From Polytrichum commune (taxonomy: Eukaryota > Streptophyta > Polytrichopsida > Polytrichales > Polytrichaceae), in the NCBI GenBank assembly GCA_950295325.1, contig OX485804.1, positions 43,898,001 to 43,958,000 on the forward strand: 60,000 nucleotides of DNA, in the 5' to 3' direction. Made by a program: the position numbers and the translations under genes. Below, piece by piece: positions 48,306-58,802 of the stretch. Position 1 is the stretch's first letter. Each line of letters opens with the position of its first letter. The notes under the pieces are model-generated. The model made no database searches. It was not told the DNA's origin and was given only the letters and a program-made list of their open reading frames with translations.

Positions 48306-51020
48306 ATGGGCACCAATCCGAAGACTTCTCTTTACGTCGGTAAGTCTTTTGATGCTGGGTTCACGGTTTTGATGTAGCATTGTAGCATTGTAGCATCGAG
48401 AGTGGGTTGATGGTCATTCACACACACACACGCGCGCGCGCGTTTGTGTACCCTGTGGGCGAGCCTGTTTTTCTCCTTTTCTTGCGACCGGAATTGGCTG
48501 TGCAATTCGTCTATCACGGCCTTTGAGGGAGTGCTCGAGCTTATAGAGCTTTTTTGGGGGACGAATTGAGGTGTCCTGTATGGGAACAGTACATAATGGT
48601 GCGAAGTGCCGAAACTGCAATATTTTGAGGATAGACCTAAAGAAGGCGCAGATGTTTGGATTAAATGTTTGTGCACTACTGAATTTGGAGTGTTGGGGAA
48701 CTGGGTGAGGATGTAGTTGTCTAAAGTCGCACACGCCGTCAGAAACTAACGCGTTGGTGCAAGATTTAGGGTCATGAACCCTAATGATTTGGTTGTGGAT
48801 TGTGTGATGAAGCCTCAGATTGAATTATAATGTGGGGATGATTTGCTGTAAGAATGGCACTGTGACAATGCTCTTAGTATGTCACCAACCGAGTTCGTAT
48901 GGGCTAATTGCATAACCTACACATTTGACATATTTGGTTAGACAAATTAGGGTGTTTTCTCGAATAACTAAACTCTTGGCTTTAGTCTTAACCCCTTCAG
49001 GATTTTGTCTTACCTCCTGGTTTTCTGGTGTCGAAGTTGAGATCTTAGAAATATTCTATACACAACAATTGCTTTGAGCCTACCCGTTACCTCTTGAGAT
49101 CCCGCCACCTCTGGAGATCAGTAGTAGAAACTTAAGGCAAGGGTCCACTGTCGGGAACCGATGAAGTTTCAACAGGTGGGGATGTTGTGGAAGGTGGTTC
49201 TTCCTTCCATGCAGATTGTTGTGGATGGACCTTGGTCAAATATCATGCCACCATTTCGCTATTGCCATGTGGTTTTTCTTTTGTCTATTTCATTCTAGTT
49301 TTTGATTGCTTCCTTTTTTGATTGCTTCATATGGAGTACGGAACCCTATAAGCTTCGGATTAATTATTTCTACTGATTTTTATTTTGATGGTTTACTCGT
49401 TGCCTTTATCTGTAAGTGTTGTTTCAAGATCGATACTTACAAAGATATTTGCCACATTAAGGTTCTGTTCCAAGGTAGATGGAGTTGCTACTTGGTGGAA
49501 GACTTTTATTACATCCCCCCTACTCTCCCCTACTTCCAATCACAGCTACTGTTTGGAAGAAGCCTCAACTTCAGCAGTGTCGTGACAGCTACATGGGCTG
49601 GTCTGGACTTAGATGAAGTGGTGAAATTCAGAGTGTCTATTCTAGTACCCATGCTTTGATGCTTTTGCACGAGAACAGTTTACTACACTAAATATCTGAT
49701 TTAGTGTGGCAATAAATTTGGTGTGCCATGGTAATTAGAGTGGTTTTCATGACTTGCCATGTAGCACCAAGTGTCATATGACACCCTCTTTAGTTGCCGT
49801 CCAGTGATTGCAAGACAATCAGTGGGGGTCGATGATGAATGGTGTTGGCCACAGTAAATCAGATGTCTAGTGTAGCAACTGTTGTCTGCCTGTAGATGGT
49901 GCTGATTATCAAAAGTAAAATGCCTTGTTGAGCAGGAGGGCTGGAGGAGAATGCGACCGAAGCAGTTGTGCATGCAGCCTTCATTCCCTTTGGTGACATT
50001 AAGGACATTTCGATGCCACTAGACCAGTCAACGCAGAAGCACCGTGGGTTTGCGTTTATTACATATTTCGAAAAGGAGGATGCAGCTGCTGCAATGGACA
50101 ACATGCATAATGGTGAATTGTATGGTCGAGTCCTTACTGTCAACTATGCACAGCCTCAAAAAATCAAGGGAGGCGAACAAGGATGGGCTTCTCAACCAGG
50201 TATGGATTCTTGGGATTGCTTCTTGATTCACTATCTCTAGAGAAACACTGACCTTCACGAAAAGGTGCAGATCACTATTATGTTGAATACTTAGTCATGG
50301 AGGTCCCTTGACCAGTAGTGGAGTTTGTTTCAGTCTTTGATGAATGCTTGTGAAATATCAAACTCACAGTTGGTGTTAAAAAAGGGCGACACGTTAGTTT
50401 GGATTAGAAAGGGGGTTGTTGCTGAAGTTCACGAAGGTTGCGATGTTTGTGACCTATATTATTGTGATAGTGCCTCAGAACTTCACTTGTGTGATACTTT
50501 TGATGAAAAGCCTTGAAATTTGCACTTCATAACACATCTTAGAAATATTTTACCTCTGAGGCTGTTAAGGGTTAAACCCTAAGTGCATCGAGGGGTAGAT
50601 TAAAAACAAAGATGTATCAAAACTGTATGTTAGAGGTTTAATATGGTCTAGGCTTCAAAATGGAAGGTGTAAAGGCTACAATCAAGTCACCTCTGTATGG
50701 TTGGAGTCTAAATTATCATCAATACTCATTTAAGTTGTATTCAGGAAGTGTAAGTCGACTTTGTTTTCACTCGGTGGACGTGTCTTGATGTCTACCTTCT
50801 TGTGTGGACAGTTTGGGCGGATGCCGACACTTGGTTTGAGCGGCAACAACAAGAAGAGGAAATCCAGCGGTTGCAGGTAGAGCATCAAGCTACTGTAGAT
50901 GCTGCACAAGAAGCTGAAAGGAAGAAAAAGCTAGAGACTCGTGATGGAGAAACCGAAGATGCTGATGATCCCATGGCTATAGCTGAAGCTGAAGCTCTCA
51001 GTACTAAAGCTACTGAATAG
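48306..51020 (+). CDS. RRM protein similar to the N-terminal domain of PPIE/CYP33, without cyclophilin domain, 3 exons
   Basis: Exons 48306-48339, 49936-50199 and 50812-51020; 507 nt, 168 aa, phases 1 and 1. RNP2 (LYVGGL) is split across intron 1 and RNP1 is [11 protein letters not shown]. The segment [20 protein letters not shown] and the [20 protein letters not shown] linker match the RRM of cyclophilin E/CYP33 (a spliceosome-associated RNA-binding domain), but the protein continues as the plant-type tail: [13 protein letters not shown], then a charged coiled-coil-like helix rich in Glu, Gln and Lys ending ATE. No cyclophilin domain follows before the stop at 51020. A nuclear RNA-binding role is inferred. 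The start was chosen because exon 1 supplies the first half of RNP2. A telobox pair lies upstream, and a degraded inverted copy at 45195-44087. Confidence 0.88.
48418..48443 (+). repeat. (CA)n(CG)n microsatellite in RRM intron 1
   Basis: An alternating purine-pyrimidine tract (CA then CG dinucleotides), potentially Z-DNA forming. The corresponding pseudogene site has a shorter version near 45062-45075. Confidence 0.8.
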
Positions 51021-52565
51021 CATCTCATTTGCTTCTTTGCCTTGTACATGAGCATAATGTGTTCACCTTCTTGATTCCTTGCAATGACGTGTCCAGGTGG
51101 GTATTTTGTATAGAAATAGGTGTCAGCACCGCTGCTAAGAATGCACCGATGAAAGTAGTCATGGCCTGTTTACAACAGAGATAGCAAATACTCTGAGGTC
51201 CTCCCCAATTTCAACAATACGTGTTGGTAGTTCAACGGGGTTATACAACCTAGACTGTACCTGTTTGATCAGTGGGTTACACAACCTCAGAATTGAGAAG
51301 GTTTCATTGCGAACATAATGTACTTGCCAGAGAGATACGAAGCTGGCTTTGAAGCTCTAGGTTTATTCAGCAATTCTTGATAGATTTTCTGATTGTGGTG
51401 TACATCAAAGTAGCAGGATTCTGGCAAGCCAAAATGAAAACAGCAGATTCCAGATGGTGATCTCTTTCCAGAGAGCAAAACAGATTTTTCTGGTATAGAA
51501 GACTGGAGTTACATTATTGACATCCAATCTTGGTGAAAGCCAGCAAGTTGAGTGTAGCCTTATTCACATCAAAATATGATAATATTATGAATTTTGTCCC
51601 ATATAGAGCTAAAACTCAAACTATACCCACCACCTACACACTTTTGTTTTGGGATTGAAAAACTGATATCCTTCACTCGCTCCAAGTTGAAGCCTGTTTG
51701 ATGCTGATATGGTTTGTCGGCACAATTGAGAATAATGGGATAATCCTCATATAAGTTTCAGATATTTTATACATTTCTCCTGGGTGGTCTTGGCTTGTCT
51801 TTGAAGTAAAGAGGGAAGATAAAGTAGGACCTCTCAATTATTTCCGTCTCACCCTGAAAACCAGTTGATAATTCATTCAGCAAGTAGTTGGATACTAACA
51901 TATATGCTAAGCTGCAGATCTGAGATGAATATTTCCACATTCAATCTGATGCTGAGATGAGGACTTCAAGCAATGAAATGCAGCGTGTCGGTGGTTTCCA
52001 GCGTAGGTGTAAATTGATTTTCTTTCCTTCCCAGGATGCTACCTTCCTAGAACAGGGTGTTGCTAGGAACTGGGAAATTCAGGGCTCCTCCTGTGTTGTT
52101 TGACTTGGGTTCCCAAATGCGCGGCGTGGCCTATTTCCAGTGGGAGTTTATAATAAGATAGTCACCCTGGGATTGGGAGGCTATGACTTAGGTTTGGTTT
52201 ATAATTCCACAAACCCCATCCTTCCCCTGGCCCACAACAAGTGTGTCTGATTCAGTGGTTTTGTTTAACCTTGACTGCTTCTACTACATCTCCAGATTAA
52301 TTGATCTCCACATTCAGTACAGAATTAATGAGGAGAAGTGCGTACTTATGTACTATGTAGTTTTGTTTGTACATGATCCTTTTTATTTGTTGCTCGCTTG
52401 AAACCTGCTAAGGATTCATGGCATGCCATGTGTTTATGGTCACGGCGACTTCATCCCGACTTAAATTAATCTCCAACACACTTAACATAATTATGGGGGT
52501 CTTTGATGCTAAACCCTGTATCCAACATCCTAATGAAAGAAGTATCCGAGCTACATTGGAATACA

Positions 52566-52649
52566 AGAAGAACTTCCCAACACATTCACCTTCGAAATTG
52601 CATTGGATGTTCTTCCCAACACGTTCACTTTCAAAATTGCATTGGATAT
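52566..52649 (+). repeat. Short tandem duplication, about 41-bp unit, two copies
   Basis: CTTCCCAACAC.TTCAC.TTC followed by AAATTGCATTGGAT occurs twice in succession with few differences. Confidence 0.8.
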
Positions 52650-52929
52650 CACCATAGCCTTGGCCCTGACTAAGACTTTGAGTGGAATTGGTTAAAAAGT
52701 ATATTAGGTATGGCAAGCTATGCGGAACACAAAGTCGAGCTTATTTCCACGCTAGGAACATGGCGACAATGTTGTGGGTGCACAATACTTGACATCATCG
52801 TATGTCCATATTTTGAGTGCTCATACTTTCTGTTGCCTTGAAAATCGTGTGCATTTGAAACAATTCCAACCTAAGGTTAAAAGAGGTGGATATATCATAG
52901 GGGCTTGAGAAGTGTAACAACATGTGCAC

Positions 52930-53360
52930 AGTATTTTCCTACATGAGGGTGTATGTTGTGGGATACACCAAGGTATATGGTTCTTAATTGGATACCTATA
53001 TTTGGGTGGTGTGTGGTTAGGTGTCGCTCTAAGGATGGAATCCAACAAGACATTTGTTATTAAAAAAAACAGTGTTGGACTACATGCAAATTTTATGAAC
53101 CATTCAAGACTCAATAATCAACACAATCAGGAGGATCTAGGTATTCAATCAAAGAATCAACATAGATACACTTTTGATCATCATCATACTTAAATCAAAG
53201 AAGGTCCAATTTTCAATTTGTATTCTTGCCAATGCTTCATCATAGATTTGCAAATACAACACAAGTGTCATTGCGTAAACATGATCGATAACTTGAGGAT
53301 GGAAAACAAACCGCATAACATTCACAAGCCTTATAGAGGTGCCCAAGATAAGCCACACTA
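52930..53360 (-). repeat. Reverse-oriented fragment of the MITE-like family
   Basis: Contains reverse complements of the family interior, e.g. GGTCCAATTTTCAATTTG and GATTTGCAAATACAACACAAGTGTCATTG. The ends are not well defined. Confidence 0.6.
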
Positions 53361-53754
53361 CACATTTGTCCACAGTGTTGACCATTATTAGTGCATCATA
53401 GAAGACTCTCTATTACGACACTAAAATGAAACAAAAAACAAAAATAAAAAAATCCTCACATCTGCCACCTGTCAACTCTACATTGGTGGGGACACTCTTG
53501 GATCCCATATGGAAACTACATTTCAACAATAGTAACAATAATATAGAGCGCCCTCTATGGCAAATGGGTCTCAAGTGGCTCGTTTTCCTTTTCAGACCCC
53601 TAATATCCAATCGGTATCATAACATAACTCAGTCAACGAGCTTTGTTCAGCTGCCCTTGTTTCAAATCCCGTTTGAAGCACAAAGATTCCAACATCCAAA
53701 GTGTTCATTCTCGAATCTAATCTCAGGCCCACGAACACGACTCACCAGCTGAGT

Positions 53755-53885
53755 AATGTCATGATATAGTTCAATGAGGATCAAAGAGCAAACATCATAA
53801 AGACACATTGTTCAAAAGATACTAAACTATATCTTCAAATACCAATAACTCCTCTACACTCAACAATGATCGTAATTGAAGAAGG
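53755..53885 (-). repeat. Reverse-oriented fragment of the MITE-like family
   Basis: GAGGATCAAAGAGCAAACATCATAAAGACACAT is the reverse complement of an interior block of copies B and C (printed here in two parts: GAGGATCAAAGAGCAAAC then ATCATAAAGACACAT). Confidence 0.7.
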
Positions 53886-56174
53886 CATATATATCTATCT
53901 AGTTACGAAATCAACCAACATGCACTTTCTCCCATAAAGAATGTTTTTTTGTGGGTTGGGTTCTAAAGGCTCTTCTTCAGTAGGTATGTTTCTCCTCCTA
54001 AAGCTCCGGCCTCATGTTGGTAACTGTAATAAAACCGAGCCCTGTAGCATAATTCCCCTCAAGGAATCTATGTTATAATGGCTTATTTTATACTCGCCAT
54101 TTCCTTAACTCCATCTCCGAGCCACCGCGAACTTAAGGTCGGAGTTTCCATGGCGGCCACGTAACATTCTATTTATGTTAAGTTTAATCTAGTTATTTGG
54201 AAGTGCTCAAAAAACTACACGTACCATCTCAAAGGGACGTGGGATTCATAAAGATTTGTATAAAACCACGTTGACACTATTGGCTAGTACTAGGGATTCG
54301 GGGTGGTCTTTAGTTATATGTAAACTTGACGTCCATCGGGAAGGTGAGAAACGTAGTGATAACTATGCTATAGCTTACAAATGATTGATGGCATCAAAGA
54401 CCCGAGCGTAATAATCTAACCTAACGGGATTCGGTCGTAATGGAACAACGCTTGACCAATAGGCGGGCCTTCTTTTTCCCTTTTTTTTAACTAGAGCCCC
54501 GTCATCTAGGACGGATAGTTAGTTTTGGAAGACGTCACACACCCCGAGCTCAAACGTTGTGTGTCCTAGCTCGGGTTTCATGGCGTCTAGGTAACCTCGT
54601 CCCTCGTTGATTGAAGCAAGGGCTCCAATAAAAAGCCGAGCTCCGACCACGGTGGTGAGGGCCGATTCACTCCAATTCCCGTCCCATTTGACCAATTTGG
54701 GGTCTCTAATACCAATGTTTGTGTTACGTAGGTTGTAATTGGAACATTCTTAAATATAATATTATTAAAATTTAAATTCTCATTTAAGAAAAAGGAAAAA
54801 AGAAACGTTCTCACTTTCCCACTGGAGGTCAAGTTTACGTTAACGGCATGTGTAAATCACTGTTCATTCATATGACCACACAAGTTTGACCTGCTGCCAT
54901 GCAACCACACATATGTGGTAGATGTAAAAGCGGATGTTGAAATGTTGACAACATCGAGAACCCGTTATAGACCATGTATATTCCTTTTGAGCGGATTTGA
55001 CCCCCATAAATCATTTTGAAACCATAAACTAGTATGATGAAATTAAATTGGGGTGTATGGACCACGAACATATAGAAGACGTGTTCTTGCCAAAACCGGG
55101 ACATGGCCCCCCACGAATCCCAAGCCCCAACATGGCGCACCCTACGAAAAGTTGCCTTGTGATGGACACATGACTTCAAACTTCAACCAAAAAAAGAACC
55201 TCCACTAAATACTATTGTGTTTAGCGTCACTTAGTATTTGGAGTTACAAAATGTTGCGATAACTATCAACTATTACACATATATCTCATCTTTGGTCAAC
55301 TAAGGGTACATTGCTAGTAAAAACGATAAACCACCATGTAACGCCAAATACGAAGTGACACTAAATATAATATTTTGTGTACCATTTGCACGTATGTGCC
55401 TACATCCACGTTTGAGTTGCTATAAGCACCCATGCACAACTTCGGCTAGATCTTTGTGGTTATGTGAACTCACACATTTGGGACGAAGGGGCTTTAGTGA
55501 AAGTAGTGGATGAGTGGTGGCAGGAACGGAGGAGATCAAGGGAGGAGGGTTACATCGGTCAAATCCGACGGTCGAGAAAGCACAAGCAACGTGGCCTCAC
55601 CAGAAGCCATAAGCTGCTTTCATCGCCCATAGACTTCTTCTTGATAAACCCTTACCGATGGGTGAAAATGTGAAATTACTATTATAGAACCCGGAGTTGG
55701 CTATCATGGTTAAAATAGCCTTTAAATTGAAGTCAGAGATCCCGAATTAGTCTAGTGAACTTAGATTGAGCTGAATCAACAATCAACTTATAAGGGATCA
55801 ATTTTTGCTCTTACCCTCCCCAGTACGTGTAGGAAACCAAACCATACGATGACACAATTTTGACACCTACTTTTTAAAATCTTGTAATGAAAAATTATGC
55901 GCTTTCAGAGGTAAATACTTAGCATACAATCCTAAAGATTAAAAACGTATCTCCTTGGTGGAGTTGAGAGACAAAGAATCTATATTGGGCGCGATCCACT
56001 TTCAAGTTGGAGGGGGCCCTATGTAACTACTTTAGATTGCAACAAACCTTGACATTTAACGATCATGTCTACATCACACAATGTCTAATTTGCATGTACT
56101 CTATTGCATTGACCTCGTTATAGAGTTGCTTGAGTCTTGAATGCTTGAAGTATTCACTGTAGGCGCTTCTAACT

Positions 56175-56530
56175 TAAGGAACATGGGCCTTATTTGGTTA
56201 TTATTATCCTTATTGGACACCTATATTTGAGAGGTGTGTGGTTATGTTACGTTAGATGTAAAAACGTAACCCGACAAGACAAGAGATTGCTCTCTCTCTC
56301 TATATATATATCAATCATCGTAAACTAAATAATCAAACAAAATATAGTTTTCTTTAATGTAAAGACACATGTTTACTTTTGATCATCATAGTTATATCAA
56401 AGGAATTTGATTATCAATCTGCTATTTGTTAATGTTTCGTCACATATGTGCCAGTGCAATCACAAGTTTCATTGCATAAATATGATCAGTAGAAAGTAGG
56501 GAAACAAAGTCTTACTTACTATTTGCGAAT
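56175..56530 (-). repeat. Reverse-oriented copy of the MITE-like family, diverged
   Basis: Interior matches in reverse orientation: AAAGACACATGTTTACTTTTG, TTGTTAATGTTTCGTCACATA, CACAAGTTTCATTGCATAAA. A CT/TA microsatellite (56289-56311) interrupts it. Confidence 0.6.
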
Positions 56531-56551
56531 AAACCACTTAAGACCCACATT

Positions 56552-56638
56552 AAGTATATGGGTGTTATTCAACTAACTTTCTTAATGGAAATCAAATAAA
56601 CAAACCAAATAACACACCAAATAACACCCACACACCTT
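56552..56638 (+). mobile_element. Minimal 87-bp terminal-repeat remnant of the MITE-like family
   Basis: Begins AAGTATATGGGTGTTATTC and ends AATAACACCCACACACCTT. The two ends are inverted repeats like those of copies A and B, with almost the whole interior missing. Confidence 0.6.
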
Positions 56639-56989
56639 ACCTTACCTTAAGCTTACCTTACAACGCAACCCACAATCGGGAAGGGTATGATCCTCAAGCT
56701 TCATTTATTAGACACCCATGAAGCATGGCGGTGGGGTCCCCCTCTCCTCCAACGAGCTTGCGGTTGTAGGCTCAATTATTTTCCTCTCTCTTCTCCAAGG
56801 TAATAATAATAAGTTGCCCGCAACTTATGTGCAGGCTCACAAGTCTCATGTGCCTCGGCCGTCGGCCAATGGATTTGGCCACATGGGACTTCCCCTTTCC
56901 ATATTTGGGACTTGCCCTTTTACCATTAAATCTCAATCGGAGCCCACTTGCCACAATCGCCCGTTTGTATCTCAATAAAGGGAAGCACG

Positions 56990-57400
56990 CCCTAAAACGG
57001 ACACCTCTCTTACCTCCGCTCGCGCTTCTCGAATTAGGGTTTGAAAGCCCTAAACTAGTACGAGATGATTGGCGAATTGTGCAACCCCAACGCCTCAAAA
57101 CGGACACCTCTCTTAGCTCCGCTCGCGCTTCTCGAATTAGGGTTTGAAAACCCTAAACTAATACAAGATGATTGGCGATTCGTGCAAACCAAACGCCTCA
57201 AAACGGACACCTCTCTTAGCTCCGCTCGCGCTTCTCAAATTAGGGTTTTAAAACCCTAAAATAGCACGAGATGATTGGCGAATCGTGCAACCCAAACGCC
57301 TCAAAACGGACACCTCTCTTAGCTCCGCTCGCGCTTCTTGAATTAGGGTTTGAAAACCCTAAACTAGTACGAGATGATTCACGAATCGTGCAAACCAAAC
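56990..57400. repeat. Four-unit tandem array, 103-bp period, each with a palindromic telobox
   Basis: AAAACGGACACCTCTCTTA starts at 56994, 57097, 57200 and 57303, an exact period of 103. Each unit has CTCCGCTCGCGCTTCT, then TTAGGGTTT and AAACCCTAA in inverted orientation separated by 0-2 bases, then GAGATGATT..CGAAT.GTGCAA. Units differ at only a few positions, so the array is young compared with the others. Confidence 0.95.
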
Positions 57401-57784
57401 CGTAACATTGATAAGGTATGTGGCAATGGATGAAATATAAGCGGTTGGCTTTGAGATATAGCCGGTTGAAGTTCAAGACTTGGAGGAGAATTTATTGATC
57501 ATTTTAGAGGAATCTATAGAATATGCCTTTGAGTTAATAAAGGAAGACCTTGAGATATCACAAATGTGTAACCGGTTGGACTTGGACACGCTAAGATTTT
57601 GACCGATTATGCCCAAAAAATCTTCCCAAGCATAGGTCCTGAGGGGTGCATCTTTCATTAAAAACCAAGAACTATGTGCAATCGCAACATGCTATAAAAA
57701 AAAACCAGCTACATACATGGTGTTTTATTTTTGTAAAATCAAGCAAGACACGTACGATTTGAATGATAAAAACACAAGTGATAA

Positions 57785-57853
57785 TATGTATGTATGTATG
57801 TATGTATGTATATGTATATGTATATGTATATATATGTGTGTGTGTGTGTGTGT
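57785..57853 (+). repeat. Compound microsatellite (GTAT)n(GTATAT)n(TG)n
   Basis: A run of ATGT, then ATATGT, then TG units, read directly. Confidence 0.9.
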
Positions 57854-57947
57854 ACTAAAAGTTACATTCGTATATAGTCATTAACATAAGTATACAAATA
57901 TACTTTTGAATAATGATGAGCCCGTGTCATATGTATAATGTAAAACC

Positions 57948-58802
57948 CTAGCATTCATTAATGAAGTTGTAGAAGATTTTTTCATTCCCCCAATGTAACT
58001 CATAAGCATGCGAGTCTACAATATATGTCATAGAAGGTATTGCATTTGTTGTTTCTAAATCTTCCATCAAATGATCCATAAGATCGTAAGTCCACTTATT
58101 GTTGGTTCCTTCTTGATACCAACATAAACCAATCTCCATGTTTGATGGACAGTCCATTGAGTCAATTGGATGTTTGTACTCCACCCAACGATTACCAATT
58201 TTTTTAAGCATCATGCAAACCCTCCCAACAAACCAACCCTTGATTGGAGCTAATTTTTTTGGTCTATCATGTTTTTTCACACTTTTAGCTATAAGTATGT
58301 TCGAAAAACACTACCCACAATCACAACCAAGATTCAATATAGGATAGTGATGTGTAGCGGTTAGATGGTTTAGGCTTCATATATAATATGCTAGCCTTAA
58401 TTTGAGTTGGTTGATCTTTTATTATAGTTGGATTGCCCTTCAATTGACTAAGAAGTGCACTTTTGAGATTCTAGACTCCCTTACCTCTACATAAGCCACG
58501 ATGGACTTTACATTTAATTGAGAGAGCGTTTCAACATTTTCAAGTTCATCGAGTAAAATATCCAAGGCATGTTAAAGCTTATTTTGCAACTCCACGTTTT
58601 TATGTAAATCATTTTCAACTTGCAACTGCATCAATTTTGTCTCTATGACAACATACTTCCAAATGTTTGAATTGTCTTCTCCAACACTACAATTTTCCTT
58701 GTCATTGTCTTGTGCACTAGAATCATCAATCCATGTGTGATCATAATCACACTCCTCATCCTCTTTTATCTCGGGGGGTTCACTCCCTCTTATATTTTGC
58801 AT
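57948..58802 (-). pseudogene. Unidentified decayed protein gene
   Basis: Two open blocks on the minus strand have natural protein composition: 58802-58572 (acidic, with a coiled-coil-like end KLMQLQVENDLHKNVELQNKL, broken here as KLMQLQVENDL and HKNVELQNKL) and 58280-57948 (110 aa with KKHDRPKKLAPIKGWFVG and a Trp/His-rich end). Stops and a likely frameshift separate them (58560-58290), where frames still read coding-like. No family was recognised. It may be a transposon-encoded protein or a lineage-specific gene. Confidence 0.4.

Larger units (their letters stand above)
48030..50130 (+). repeat. Right arm of the large inverted duplication
   Basis: Reverse-complement homology with 44087-45470. 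The functional arm is longer because its intron 1 holds about 0.5-0.7 kb (roughly 48960-49450) that I cannot align in the pseudogene; this is either an insertion here or a deletion there. Confidence 0.75.
51021..56700. other. Intergenic region with scattered repeat fragments
   Basis: No supported gene. The 3' UTR of the RRM gene lies at the left. Recognisable items are a short tandem duplication (52560-52650), reverse MITE-family fragments (52930-53360 and 53755-53885), and a moderately GC-rich stretch at 53990-54720 with two imperfect related blocks (around TTTCCATGGCGGCCACGTAAC at 54147 and TTTCATGGCGTCTAGGTAAC at 54576), perhaps an unidentified element. Confidence 0.5.

Noticed and set aside
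56827-57476. Open frames repeating the same peptide in the 57-kb region on both strands
   Set aside because: They are translations of the 103-bp tandem array; the period is not a multiple of three in a way that supports one protein, and no start or splice context fits.
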